NCBI RefSeq assembly: GCF_000215705.1
Contig: NC_015677.1
Coordinates: 3,546,001 to 3,610,000 of the forward strand
Direction: 5' to 3'
DNA from: Ramlibacter tataouinensis TTB310
GTDB taxonomy: Bacteria > Pseudomonadota > Gammaproteobacteria > Burkholderiales > Burkholderiaceae_C
Length of the DNA: 64,000 nucleotides
Under the pieces are notes generated by a model, which saw nothing but the letters and a program-made list of their open reading frames with translations, was not told where the DNA came from and did no database searches. A program made the translations under genes and the position numbers. Shown here piece after piece: positions 1-10,109 of this stretch (the stretch's first letter is position 1; each line of letters opens with the position of its first letter).

Positions 1-674
1 GAACGGGTGCGAGCCGCCGTCTGCGCAACACGGGCAAGACGCCCGGCATCGTCTACGGCGGCGAAGGCCAGCCGCAGCTGATCGAGCTGGACCACAACGC
101 GCTGTGGCACGCCCTCAAGAGGGAAGCCTTCCACTCCACCATCCTCGAGATGGAAGTGGCCGGCAAGACCAGCAAGGTGCTGCTGCGCGACGTGCAGATG
201 CACCCGTTCAAGCAGCTGGTGCAGCACATCGACTTCCAGCGCGTGGACGCCCGCACCAAGCTGCACATGAAGGTGCCGCTCCACTACAAGAACGCCGAGG
301 AGTCCCAGGCCGTCAAGTTCGAGCACTGCGTGGTCAACCACGTGATGTCCGAGCTGAACATCTCCTGCCTGCCGGGCGACCTGCCCGAGTTCATCGAGGT
401 CGACCTGTCGGGCCTGAAGAAGGGCACCTCGCTGCACCTGAACGACATCCAGCTGCCCAAGGGCGTGAACGCGGTGACCGGCGGCAAGAAGAACCCGGTG
501 CTGGTCTCGGTGGTCGCCACCGTGGCCGAGGAAGCGCCCGCGGCCGACGCCGCTGCGGCCGCACCGGCCGCCGACGCCAAGGCCGCGCCGGCCAAGGCGG
601 CCCCCGCCAAGGCCGCCGGCAAGGACGCCAAGGCCGCGGCACCCGCGCCCGCCAAGGCCGCCGGGAAGAAGTGA
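1..674 (+). CDS. rplY: 50S ribosomal protein L25/CTC (5' end outside window)
   Basis: Ribosomal protein bL25 of the long CTC type, which binds 5S rRNA in the large subunit. The frame is open from base 3 and enters at [20 protein letters not shown], which lies near the L25 N-terminus, so only about a dozen residues are missing. The RNA-binding beta-barrel is followed by the CTC-type C-terminal domain and then an Ala/Lys/Pro-rich low-complexity tail of about 45 residues starting near base 535. A strong terminator follows at once and pth comes next, the usual betaproteobacterial order (prs-rplY-pth). Confidence 0.95.
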   Translation, partial: TGASRRLRNTGKTPGIVYGGEGQPQLIELDHNALWHALKREAFHSTILEMEVAGKTSKVLLRDVQMHPFKQLVQHIDFQRVDARTKLHMKVPLHYKNAEESQAVKFEHCVVNHVMSELNISCLPGDLPEFIEVDLSGLKKGTSLHLNDIQLPKGVNAVTGGKKNPVLVSVVATVAEEAPAADAAAAAPAADAKAAPAKAAPAKAAGKDAKAAAPAPAKAAGKK

Positions 675-706
675 TCGCCCGCTGGCGCCGCTGCGGCGCC
701 CTGGCG

Positions 707-733
707 AAAGGCCCGCTGCGCGGGCCTTTTTTT
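707..733 (+). terminator. Rho-independent terminator after rplY
   Basis: GGCCCGC (710-716) pairs with GCGGGCC (720-726) around a three-base loop, followed by seven T residues; the three A residues before the stem extend it. It lies 35 bases after the rplY stop and just before pth, so it separates the two transcripts. Confidence 0.9.
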
Positions 734-751
734 CGTCTCTAATACACCGTC

Positions 752-1363
752 ATGTCCATCAAGCTCTTCGTCGGCCTGGGCAACCCCGGCACCGAGTACC
801 AGGCCACGCGGCACAACGCCGGCTTCTGGTGGGTCGATGCGCTGGCGCGGGAACTCAAGCTCACGCTGGCGCCGGAGCGGGGCTACCATGGCCTGGTCGC
901 GCGCGGCAGCGCGAGCGGCCAGACCCTGTGGCTGCTGGAGCCGCAGACCTTCATGAACCTGTCGGGCAAGTCGGTGGCGGCGCTGGCGCGCTTCTACAAG
1001 ATCCGCCCGGAGGAGATCCTGGTGGCGCACGACGAGCTGGACGTGGTGCCGGGCCAGGCCAAGCTCAAGTTCGGCGGCAGCCACGCCGGCCATAACGGCC
1101 TGCGCGACATCCATGCGCAGCTGGGCACCGGCGACTACTGGCGGCTGCGGCTGGGCATAGGCCATCCCGGCGTCAAGGCCGAGGTGATCGACTGGGTGCT
1201 GCAAAAGCCGGCGCCCGAGCAGCGCGCGGCCATGGAGGACTGCATCCAGCGTACGCTCCAGGCCGTTCCGGCCCTGCTGGCCGGCGAGATGGACAAGGCG
1301 ACGCTGATCGTGCATACCAGCAAGCCGCCAAGGCCCAAGCCGGCGCGCCCGCAGCAGGCCTGA
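752..1363 (+). CDS. pth: Peptidyl-tRNA hydrolase
   Basis: Cytoplasmic enzyme that cleaves the ester bond of peptidyl-tRNAs released by stalled ribosomes, recycling tRNA. The 203-residue length fits the family. The conserved N-terminus [10 protein letters not shown] is present, with Asn11 and catalytic His21 in TRHNAGF and Asp94 in AHDELD. Downstream, the substrate-binding segments [11 protein letters not shown] and [10 protein letters not shown] are intact. The C-terminus is a short Lys/Pro-rich tail. It starts after the rplY terminator, so it probably has its own promoter. Confidence 0.97.
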   Translation: MSIKLFVGLGNPGTEYQATRHNAGFWWVDALARELKLTLAPERGYHGLVARGSASGQTLWLLEPQTFMNLSGKSVAALARFYKIRPEEILVAHDELDVVPGQAKLKFGGSHAGHNGLRDIHAQLGTGDYWRLRLGIGHPGVKAEVIDWVLQKPAPEQRAAMEDCIQRTLQAVPALLAGEMDKATLIVHTSKPPRPKPARPQQA

Positions 1364-1387
1364 ACGATTCACACAGGGAGGTACAAC

Positions 1388-1798
1388 ATGAGAAACAGCA
1401 TCGCGATCGCCGCCGCCGCCATGGTGCTGGCCCCCGCATGGATGGGACCGGCCACTGCCCAGGACATCTACAAGTGCGCGGACGGCTACCGCCAGCAGCC
1501 TTGTCCCGGCGGCACGCCCCTGAAGGCTGCCGACGAACGCACCCCGTTGCAGAAGACCCAGGCCGACGCCGCAGCGCGCCGCGACGCGCGCCTGGCGGAA
1601 GCCATGGAGAAGTCGCGCCAGAAGCAGGAGGCGCAGGCCGTGCCCCAGTACACGCCCCCGCCGCGCTTCGCGCCGGCCGACGAGGGGGCTTCAGCGGCCA
1701 AGCGCCCCGGCGGCAACGGGCCCGAGACCTTCAGGGCCGTGTCGCCGAACAAGCCCGGCGACAAGCCCAAGACCAAGAAGAAGCAGCCGCAGAAGTAG
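1388..1798 (+). CDS. Small secreted DUF4124-like protein
   Basis: Function unknown. The 136-residue protein has a Sec-type signal peptide (residues 1-24, cleavage likely after ATA-Q) and a short cysteine pair in YKCADGYRQQPCPGG, the pattern of DUF4124 envelope proteins (usually YKC...PCP). The rest is charged, Lys/Ala/Pro-rich and probably disordered, ending in KPKTKKKQPQK. The start is supported by a GGGAGG ribosome-binding site eight bases upstream. It is probably periplasmic. It lies between pth and the ferredoxin gene, a spot that often holds such a gene in this group. Confidence 0.75.
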   Translation: MRNSIAIAAAAMVLAPAWMGPATAQDIYKCADGYRQQPCPGGTPLKAADERTPLQKTQADAAARRDARLAEAMEKSRQKQEAQAVPQYTPPPRFAPADEGASAAKRPGGNGPETFRAVSPNKPGDKPKTKKKQPQK

Positions 1799-1806
1799 CC
1801 GCGGCA

Positions 1807-2145
<339 letters not shown>

Positions 2146-2159
2146 TTATCCCCGGCTGC

Positions 2160-3110
2160 ATGAGCCTGTTCCTCGTCAAGCGCCTCATCACCCTGCTGGC
2201 GACCCTGGTGGGCACCTCGGTGGTGGTGTTCCTGGTGCTGGAGGTCCTGCCGGGCAACGCCGCGCAGATCCAGATGGGGCCGGACGCCTCGCCGGAGGCG
2301 GTCGCCGCCCTGGCCAGCAAGCTGGGCCTGGACCAGCCGGCGGCCAGCCGTTACTGGCAGTGGGTGAGCGGCCTGCTGCGCGGCGACCTGGGGCTGAGCT
2401 ACGCCTACGGCACGCCGGTGGGCGAGCTGGTGCTGGAACGGCTGGCGCTCACGGTGCCGCTGGCCCTGCTGGCCATGGCGCTCACCGTCGCGCTGGCTCT
2501 GGCCGCCGGCCTGTACGCCGCGTCGCGCCACAACAAGCTGGGCGACGTGGGCATCATGGGCCTGACCCAGCTGGGCATCGCCATCCCCAATTTCTGGTTC
2601 GCCATCCTGCTGATCCTGCTGTTCTCGGTGCACCTGCAGTGGTTCTCCGCGGGCGGCTTCGAAGGCTGGGGCGAAGGCGTCCTGGCCGGCCTGCGCTCGC
2701 TGCTGCTGCCCGCGCTGTCGCTGGCGGTGGTGCAGGCTGCCATCCTGGCGCGCATCACCCGCTCGGCGGTGCTGGAGGTGATGCGCGAGGACTTCGTGCG
2801 CACCGCCCGGGCCAAGGGCGTGTCCCGGCGGGCCGTGCTGTGGCGCCACGTGCTGCGCAACGCGCTGATCCCGGTCATCACCGTGATGGGCCTGCAGTTC
2901 GCGGAGCTGCTGGCCGGCACCATCGTGGTGGAAAGCGTGTTCTACCTGCCGGGCCTGGGCCGGCTGATCTTCCAGTCGATCTCCAACCGCGACCTGATCG
3001 TGGTGCGCAACTGCGTGATGCTGCTGGCGGCCATGGTGGTGGTCGTCAACTTCGTGGTCGACGTGCTGTACGCGGCCATCGATCCGCGGGTGAAACCTTC
3101 CGACATATGA
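2160..3110 (+). CDS. Dpp/Opp-type ABC transporter permease (DppB-like)
   Basis: First inner-membrane permease of a peptide/nickel-type ABC importer. The protein has 316 residues and about six membrane segments, beginning with the typical LVKRLITLLATLVGTSVVVF. The cytoplasmic coupling loop RTARAKGVSRRAVLWRHVLRNALIPV is the EAA motif that docks on the ATPases. It opens a run of genes with stop/start overlaps (ATGA at 3107-3110), so it is the first gene of a translationally coupled operon. The substrate cannot be read from the sequence; a peptide or amide-bearing molecule would fit the amidase downstream. Confidence 0.9.
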   Translation: MSLFLVKRLITLLATLVGTSVVVFLVLEVLPGNAAQIQMGPDASPEAVAALASKLGLDQPAASRYWQWVSGLLRGDLGLSYAYGTPVGELVLERLALTVPLALLAMALTVALALAAGLYAASRHNKLGDVGIMGLTQLGIAIPNFWFAILLILLFSVHLQWFSAGGFEGWGEGVLAGLRSLLLPALSLAVVQAAILARITRSAVLEVMREDFVRTARAKGVSRRAVLWRHVLRNALIPVITVMGLQFAELLAGTIVVESVFYLPGLGRLIFQSISNRDLIVVRNCVMLLAAMVVVVNFVVDVLYAAIDPRVKPSDI

Positions 3111-3985
3111 GCGCCGTGCTGCCCACCGCCGCGCCCGTGCTGGCCAAGGCGCCCGGCTTCTGGCGCCGCGCCAGGCGCCATCCCAGCTTCGTCCTGGGCG
3201 CGGTGTTGACGGTGCTGCTGGCGCTGGCGGCGGCGCTGTCCCTGGTCTGGACGCCGCACTCGCCATACGACGTCAACGTCGCCCAGCGGCTGCTGCCGCC
3301 GGGGCCGGCCCACTGGCTGGGAACCGACCCCTACGGCCGCGACGTGGCCTCGCTGCTGCTGGTGGGCGCGCGAGCCTCCATCCTGGTGGGCGTGATCGCG
3401 GTGGGCATCGGCCTGGGTGTGGGCACGGCGCTGGGCCTGCTGGCCTCGGCGCGGCGCGGCTGGGTGGAGGAAGGCGTCATGCGCGTGGCCGATTTCGGCT
3501 TCGCCTTCCCCGCCATCCTGTCGGCCATCATGCTCACGGCGGTGTTCGGCCCGGGCATGGTCAACGCCATCGTCGCCATCGGCATCTACAACATCCCGAC
3601 CTTCGCCCGCATCACCCGCGCCTCGGCCAACGCGGTGTGGGCGCGCGAGTTCGTGCTGGCGGCACGGGCCTGCGGCAAGGGCAGGTTCAGCATCACGATG
3701 GAGCACGTGCTGCCCAACATCGCCTCAGTGCTGATCGTGCAGGCCACCATCCGCTTCGCCATCGCCATCCTGGCCGAGGCCGCCCTGTCCTACCTGGGCC
3801 TGGGCACCCAGCCGCCGCAGCCCTCGTGGGGCCGCATGCTGAGCGAGGCGCAGACGCTGCTGTTCCAGGCGCCGCTGCTGGCGGTGTTCCCCGGCGTGGC
3901 CATCGCCCTGGCGGTGCTGGGCCTGAACCTGCTGGGGGACGGCCTGCGCGACCTGTTCGATCCCCGGCTCGCAAGAAAGCGATGA
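3107..3985 (+). CDS. Dpp/Opp-type ABC transporter permease (DppC-like)
   Basis: Second permease of the importer, 292 residues. It carries the DppC N-terminal cytoplasmic segment, a membrane helix at about residues 28-48, the signature HWLGTDPYGRDVASLLLVGA, and an EAA loop in AARACGKGRFSITMEHVLPN, ending LSYLGLGTQPPQPSWG. The ATG overlaps the stop of the DppB-like gene. The open frame extends much further upstream, but that part reads as noise against the preceding gene, and the overlapped ATG gives a normal DppC start. It probably pairs with the DppB-like protein as the transport pore. Confidence 0.92.
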   Translation: MSAVLPTAAPVLAKAPGFWRRARRHPSFVLGAVLTVLLALAAALSLVWTPHSPYDVNVAQRLLPPGPAHWLGTDPYGRDVASLLLVGARASILVGVIAVGIGLGVGTALGLLASARRGWVEEGVMRVADFGFAFPAILSAIMLTAVFGPGMVNAIVAIGIYNIPTFARITRASANAVWAREFVLAARACGKGRFSITMEHVLPNIASVLIVQATIRFAIAILAEAALSYLGLGTQPPQPSWGRMLSEAQTLLFQAPLLAVFPGVAIALAVLGLNLLGDGLRDLFDPRLARKR

Positions 3986-5003
3986 GCATGCCCTTGCTGC
4001 AGGTCCGGGACCTGTCCATCCAGCTGCAGACGCACCGCGGCCCGGCCTACGCGGTGCGCGACGTGGGCTTCAGCCTGGAGCGCGGCGAAACGCTGGGCCT
4101 GGTGGGCGAATCGGGCTGCGGCAAGTCCATCACGGCCTTGGCCCTGATGGGTCTGCTGCCGGAAAACGCCCGGGTCAGCGGCAGCATCCGCCTGGGGGGC
4201 CAGGAGCTGGTGGGCGCGGGCGAGCGCGAGATGACGCGGCTGCGCGGCGACCGCATGGCCATGGTGTTCCAGGAGCCCATGACCGCGCTCAATCCGGTGC
4301 ACACCGTGGGCCGGCAGGTGGCCGAGCCGCTGCGGCTGCATCGTGGCCTGTCGTCCGCCGACGCCCGGCGCGAGGCTGTCGCGCTGCTGGACCGCGTGGG
4401 CATCCCCCATGCGGCACGCCGCATCGAGGCCTACCCGCACCAGTTCTCCGGCGGCCAGCGCCAGCGCATCACCATCGCCATGGCGCTGGCCTGCGGGCCC
4501 GACCTGCTGATCGCCGACGAGCCGACCACTGCCCTGGACGTGACCGTGCAGCGCCAGATCCTGGAGCTGATCCGCGAGCTGGTGGCCGAGCGCGGCATGG
4601 GGCTGATCCTGATCTCGCACGACCTGGGCGTGATCGCGCAGAACGCTTCCCGCATGCTGGTGATGTACGGCGGCCGCGTGGTGGAGAGCGGGACCACGGC
4701 CGAGGTGTTCGCCCACCGCATGCACCCCTACACCCTGGGCCTGTTCGGCGCGCGGCCGGGTCTGCATTCCGCCAGGGGACAGCGCCTGGCCACGATTCCC
4801 GGCACCGTGCCGGAGCTGGTGGACCTGCCGCCCGGCTGCCCGTTCGCCGGCCGCTGCGCCTTCACCATCGCCGATTGCCACGGCACCGTGCCGCCGCCCT
4901 ACGAGGTCGAGTCCGGCCACCACGCGCGCTGCATCCGCCTGGACGCCGTGGCCATGTCCAAGCAGGCAGCCCTCACGCCTGCCCACTTCCGGAGGGAGAG
5001 GGA

Positions 5004-5007
<4 letters not shown>
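3982..5007 (+). CDS. Dpp/Opp-type ABC transporter ATP-binding protein (DppD-like)
   Basis: First ATPase of the importer, 341 residues. Walker A is [12 protein letters not shown] (about residue 44), the Q-loop is [10 protein letters not shown], the signature is FSGGQRQRI, Walker B is [12 protein letters not shown] and the H-loop is ISHDLG. The C-terminal oligopeptide/dipeptide domain has the cysteine cluster [14 protein letters not shown], which in DppD-type ATPases can hold an iron-sulfur cluster. The start overlaps the DppC-like stop (ATGA). The last residues (about [15 protein letters not shown]) come from a repeat-like sequence that replaces the normal end and also supplies the next gene's ribosome-binding site. 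Confidence 0.92.
4970..5003. repeat. Short intergenic-type repeat (CCCTCAC...GGGAGAGGGAG)
   Basis: The sequence runs CCCTCACGCC, then about ten bases, then GGAGGGAGAGGGAG. It resembles the CCCTCAC...GAGAGGG elements scattered between genes of many proteobacteria, and a related copy lies at 37221-37288. Here it forms the last codons of the DppD-like gene and, through GGAGGGAG, the ribosome-binding site of the DppF-like gene. Confidence 0.45.
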
Positions 5008-5816
<809 letters not shown>

Positions 5817-5857
5817 AACATGCCTTTCCCCGTCCGTTCCCTCCTTGGAGCTCATTC

Positions 5858-7354
5858 ATGTTGAAGCGACGCAGCGTCCTCACGCACTCGGCCTCCCTCG
5901 CCGCCCTGGCCGCCCTGCCCCCGGCGGCCCTGGCGCAGGCACGCAAGGACACGATCACCATCGCCATGACGCTCGAGCCGCCGGGCCTGGACCCGACCGC
6001 CGGCGCCGCCTCGGCCATCGCCGAGATCACGCACTACAACATCTACGAGACGCTGACCAGGATCAACCCGGACGGCAGCGTCACGCCGCTGCTGGCCGAA
6101 AGCTGGGAGGTCTCGCCCGACCTGCGCACCTACACCTTCCGGCTGCGCCGCGGGGTGAAGTTCAGCAACGGCGAGCCCTTCAACGCGCAGACCGCCGCCT
6201 TCTCCTTCAAGCGCGCCGGCGGCGAGAAGAGCACCAACAAGGACAAGCGCACCTTCGCCAGCATGGAGAGCATCACCGCGGTGGACGACCACACCCTGGT
6301 GATCGTCAACAAGGAGCTGGACCCGGACTTCCTGTTCCTGATGGGCCAGGCCACCGCGGTGATGGTGGAGCCCAAGAGCGCGGACACCAACGGCACCAAG
6401 CCGGTGGGCACGGGCCCGTACCTGCTGGAGAACTGGGCCAAGGGCTCGTCGGCCACGCTGACCCGGTGGAACGAGCACCGCAACGCGGCCAGCGTGAAGA
6501 TCCGCCGGGCGACGTTCCGCTTCATCCCCGACTCCACGGCCCAGGTGGCCGCACTGCTGGCAGGCGACGTGGATGCCGCCCCGCGCGGCATCTCGGGACG
6601 CTCGGCGGCGACGCTGCAGAACAATCCCCGGCTGCAGGTGATCGTCTCCGGCTCTCGTGCCAAGACCATCCTGGCCATCAACAACGGCAAGAAGCCGCTG
6701 GACGACGTGCGCGTGCGCCGCGCCATCGCCGCGGCCGTGGACCGCAAGGCCCTGATCCAGGCGATGGTCGAGGGCTACGGCGTGCCCATTGGCAGCCACT
6801 ACCCGCCCAGCGCGCCCGGCTATGTGGACGTGACCGGCGTCAACCCCTACAACCCGGACAAGGCGCGCGCCCTGCTCAAGGAGGCCGGCATCACCGGGCC
6901 GCTGGAGCTGACCGTCACCCTGCCGCCGCCGCCCTATGCGCGCCAGGGCGGCGAGGTCGTCGCGGCCATGCTGTCCAAGGTGGGCATCAATGCCAGGCTG
7001 CAGAACGTGGAATGGGCGCAGTGGCTGTCGGGCACCTACGGCAACAAGAACTACGACCTGACCATCATCTCCCATGTCGAGCCGTTCGACCTGGGCAACT
7101 TCGCCAAGCCCGAGTACTACTGGAACTACCAGTCGCCCAGGTTCAACGCGCTGTACGACAAGTACAAGGGCACGCCGGGCGCGCAGGACCGCATGAAGCT
7201 GCTGGCCGACATGCAGCGCCTGCTGGCCGAGGACAGCGTGCACGCCTTCCTCTACCAGCCCCAGTGGGTGACCGGCGCCAACAGGAACGTGCGCGGCCTG
7301 TGGAAGGACATGCCCATCTTCGTCAACGACCTGGCGGGGATGTCCTGGGCGTGA
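5858..7354 (+). CDS. Family 5 (Dpp/Opp-type) extracellular solute-binding protein
   Basis: Periplasmic receptor of the importer, 498 residues, normal for SBP family 5. A signal peptide spans residues 1-26 (MLKRRSV...ALAQA), with arginines that could also suit Tat export. The mature start DTITIAMTLEPPGLDPT is followed by family landmarks AESWEVSPDLRTYTFRLRRG, GTGPYLLENW and VRRAIAAAVDRK. The ATG was chosen because it gives the signal peptide and follows a TTGGAG site. The gene lies 41 bases after the DppF-like gene, and its stop overlaps the GTG of the amidase, so uptake and hydrolysis look coupled. Confidence 0.92.
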   Translation: MLKRRSVLTHSASLAALAALPPAALAQARKDTITIAMTLEPPGLDPTAGAASAIAEITHYNIYETLTRINPDGSVTPLLAESWEVSPDLRTYTFRLRRGVKFSNGEPFNAQTAAFSFKRAGGEKSTNKDKRTFASMESITAVDDHTLVIVNKELDPDFLFLMGQATAVMVEPKSADTNGTKPVGTGPYLLENWAKGSSATLTRWNEHRNAASVKIRRATFRFIPDSTAQVAALLAGDVDAAPRGISGRSAATLQNNPRLQVIVSGSRAKTILAINNGKKPLDDVRVRRAIAAAVDRKALIQAMVEGYGVPIGSHYPPSAPGYVDVTGVNPYNPDKARALLKEAGITGPLELTVTLPPPPYARQGGEVVAAMLSKVGINARLQNVEWAQWLSGTYGNKNYDLTIISHVEPFDLGNFAKPEYYWNYQSPRFNALYDKYKGTPGAQDRMKLLADMQRLLAEDSVHAFLYQPQWVTGANRNVRGLWKDMPIFVNDLAGMSWA

Positions 7355-8784
7355 GCACGACGGCAACGGCCCTGCACGAGCTGGGCGCCGCGGAGCTGGT
7401 GGCGGGCTACCGCCGGGGCACGTTCTCGCCGGTGGAGGTGGCCCAGGCGGTGCTCGGCCACATCGAGCGCTGGGAGCCGCACCTGCGGGCGCTGTACCTG
7501 CTGCGGCCGGAGAAGGTGCTGGAGCAGGCGCGCGCCAGCCAGGCGCGCTGGCGGCGTGCCCAGCCGCTCGGTCCCATCGACGGCGTGCCGGTCACCATCA
7601 AGGACAACATCGCCACCCAGGGCGACCCGACGCCGCTGGGCACGGCCGCCGTGCCGCTGCTGCCGGCCGCGGCCGACGCGCCGCCGGCGGCGCGGGTGCG
7701 CGAGTCGGGCGGGATGGTGATCGCCAAGACCACCATGCCCGACTACGGCATGCTGTCCTCGGGACTGTCGAGCTTCCACAAGCTGGCGCGCAACCCCTGG
7801 GACCTGCGCAAGACACCGGGCGGCTCCAGCGCCGGCGCGGGCGCGGCCGCCGCCGCCGGCTACGGGCCGCTGCACATCGGCACCGACATCGGCGGCTCGC
7901 TGCGCCTGCCGGCCGGCTGGTGCGGCATCTTCACCCTCAAGCCCAGCCTGGGCCGCATCCCCATCGATCCGCCTTACATGGGGCGGGCGGCGGGGCCTAT
8001 GACGCGCACGGTGGCCGATGCCGCCTTGTTCATGCAGGTGCTGGCCCGGCCGGATGCGCGCGACAGCATGAGCCTGCCGCCGCAGGACATCGCCTGGGAC
8101 CGGTTCGACGCGGGCCCGGACAAGCTCAAGGGCCTGCGCATCGGCCTGCTGCTGGAGGCCGGCTGCGGACTGGCGGTGGAGCCGGAGGTGCAGCGCGCCG
8201 TCGAGGCGGCCGCGCGCCTGTTCGAGCGCGCCGGCGCCAGCATCACGCCCATGAAGCCCTTCATGACCCAGGCGATGCTGGACGGCATGGACCATTTCTG
8301 GCGCATGCGCTCGCATGTCGACATGAAGGCCCTGCCGCCCGAAACCCGGGCCCGGGTGCTGCCCTACATCCGCCACTGGGCGGACAGCGCCGAAGGCATG
8401 GGCGGCGAGGCGGTGTTCCGCGCCTTCAGCCAGTTCCATGCCACACGGGTGGCGGCCGTGGCCGCCTGCAACGCCTACGACTACGTGATCTCGCCGGTCT
8501 CGCCGGTGCCGGCGTTCGACGCGCACCTGCCCTCGCCCACCAACGACCCGCTGCGGCCGCTGGAGCACATCGGCTTCACCGTGCCCTTCAACATGTCGGA
8601 GCAGCCGGCCGCATCCGTCAACTGCGGCTACACGGGGTCGGGCCTGCCGATCGGCCTGCAGATCGCGGGCCGGCGCTTCGACGACCTGGGCGTGCTGCAG
8701 GTGGCGCGCGCCTGGGAACTGGTCCGCGGGCCGCAGCGGCCCTGGCCCGTGCCGCCTTCCGAGGCGCTGCAGCATGTGGACTGA
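7351..8784 (+). CDS. Amidase (amidase-signature family)
   Basis: Hydrolase that cleaves a carboxylic amide, 477 residues. The Ser-cisSer-Lys triad is visible: Lys84 in VTIKDN, Ser159 in GGSSAG and nucleophile Ser183 in DIGGSLR, with the usual 24-residue spacing of the serines. No signal peptide is seen, so it should act in the cytoplasm. The GTG overlaps the stop of the binding-protein gene (GTGA), tying it to the transporter. The likely role is hydrolysis of the imported amide or peptide derivative. The exact substrate is unknown; GatA is unlikely because no gatB or gatC is near. Confidence 0.9.
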   Translation: MSTTATALHELGAAELVAGYRRGTFSPVEVAQAVLGHIERWEPHLRALYLLRPEKVLEQARASQARWRRAQPLGPIDGVPVTIKDNIATQGDPTPLGTAAVPLLPAAADAPPAARVRESGGMVIAKTTMPDYGMLSSGLSSFHKLARNPWDLRKTPGGSSAGAGAAAAAGYGPLHIGTDIGGSLRLPAGWCGIFTLKPSLGRIPIDPPYMGRAAGPMTRTVADAALFMQVLARPDARDSMSLPPQDIAWDRFDAGPDKLKGLRIGLLLEAGCGLAVEPEVQRAVEAAARLFERAGASITPMKPFMTQAMLDGMDHFWRMRSHVDMKALPPETRARVLPYIRHWADSAEGMGGEAVFRAFSQFHATRVAAVAACNAYDYVISPVSPVPAFDAHLPSPTNDPLRPLEHIGFTVPFNMSEQPAASVNCGYTGSGLPIGLQIAGRRFDDLGVLQVARAWELVRGPQRPWPVPPSEALQHVD

Positions 8785-10108
8785 CGCGCTGGGCAACGCG
8801 GTCACGCTGGACAGCGGCGCCGCGCTGTCCGCCGTCGACGATTTCGCCCTAGGCTTCATCGCCAGCGAAGCACGGGCGGCCAACGTGCTGGCCGCGGCGC
8901 AGGCCGACGGCAGCCCGCTGCTGCAGGCCTACGCGGCCGCGGTCCACCTGTTCGCCGAGTCGCGCGGGGCGGCCGGCAGCGCCCGCCCCTTCCTGGCCAG
9001 GGCGCAGGCCGGCGCGGCGCGGGCCACGGCGCGCGAGCGGCGCTTCATCGCCGCCGTCGCCGCCTGGATCGAGGGCGACACCGCGCGCGCCATCGCCTTG
9101 CACGAAGAGCAGGCGCGGGAACATCCGCGCGACCTGGCCTCGCTCAAGCTGGGCCACTATCACCTGTTCAACCGCGGCGACTCGCCGGGCATGCTGCGCC
9201 TGGCCCTGGCCGCGCTGCCGGCGGCGGCCGACGTGCCCTACCTGCACGGCATGCTGGCCTTCGCCTGGGAGCAATGCCATGCGCTGGAGGCGGCGGAGGC
9301 CAGCGCGCGCCGCGCCATCGCGATGCGGCGCAAGGAGCCCTGGGCCCACCACGCGCTGGCCCATGTGATGCTGACCCAGGGCCGCCTCACGGAAGGCCAT
9401 GCCTTCCTGGCCGAGGTCAGCGACACCTGGACCGGGCTGAACTCCTTCATGGTCACGCACAACTGGTGGCACCAGGCCCTGTTCGCGCTGGAGCTGGACC
9501 GGGCGGACGAGGTGCTGGGGCTCTACGACCGGCAGGTCTGGGGCGTGGCCAAGGACTACACCCAGGACCAGGTCAACGCGGTCTCGCTGCTGGCGCGGCT
9601 GGAGCTGGCCGGCATCGCGGTCGGCGGTCGCTGGCAGGACCTGGCCGACCACCTGGCGGCCCGCACGCAGGACCAGGTGCTGCCCTTCCTGGACCTGCAG
9701 TACCTCTATGGCCTGGCCCGTGCCGGCCGGACCGAGGCCGAAGTGCTGATGCGCAACATCGAAACGCATGCGCGGACGTCGGACAACCCGGTCTGGCGCC
9801 AGGTGGCGCTGCCGGCGGCGCGCGGCCTGCTGGCGCATGCGCAGGGCCGGCCGGCCGAGGCGGTGGATGCGCTGGGCCAGGCCCTGCCGCGCCTGGTCGA
9901 GATCGGCGGCAGCCATGCGCAGCGCGACCTGTTCGACCAGGTCTACCTGGACGCGCTGGCGGGCAGTGGCCGGCTGGGCGGCGCCCAGCACCTGCTGCAG
10001 CAACGCTGCCGCGCGCAGCCGCAATCGCGCAGGCTGCGCCGGCAGGCACGCGGGCTGTACGGCACGCTGGGCCTGGCGTCGGCGGCCGACACCCTGCTGG
10101 CGCCCTGA
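8774..10108 (+). CDS. TPR-repeat protein of the TTC38-like family
   Basis: Cytoplasmic tetratricopeptide-type helical repeat protein of 444 residues without signal peptide or membrane helices. Helical pairs are seen around residues 95-115, 130-150, 155-180, 190-215 and again at 330-375. The central part (ALAHVMLTQGRLTEGHAFL, then VTHNWWHQALFALEL) resembles the TTC38 family, whose biochemical role is unknown. The ATG lies 11 bases inside the amidase gene, so translation is coupled. Its presence in a transporter-amidase operon suggests a scaffold or partner, but that is inference. Confidence 0.75.
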   Translation: MWTDALGNAVTLDSGAALSAVDDFALGFIASEARAANVLAAAQADGSPLLQAYAAAVHLFAESRGAAGSARPFLARAQAGAARATARERRFIAAVAAWIEGDTARAIALHEEQAREHPRDLASLKLGHYHLFNRGDSPGMLRLALAALPAAADVPYLHGMLAFAWEQCHALEAAEASARRAIAMRRKEPWAHHALAHVMLTQGRLTEGHAFLAEVSDTWTGLNSFMVTHNWWHQALFALELDRADEVLGLYDRQVWGVAKDYTQDQVNAVSLLARLELAGIAVGGRWQDLADHLAARTQDQVLPFLDLQYLYGLARAGRTEAEVLMRNIETHARTSDNPVWRQVALPAARGLLAHAQGRPAEAVDALGQALPRLVEIGGSHAQRDLFDQVYLDALAGSGRLGGAQHLLQQRCRAQPQSRRLRRQARGLYGTLGLASAADTLLAP

Positions 10109-10109
10109 C

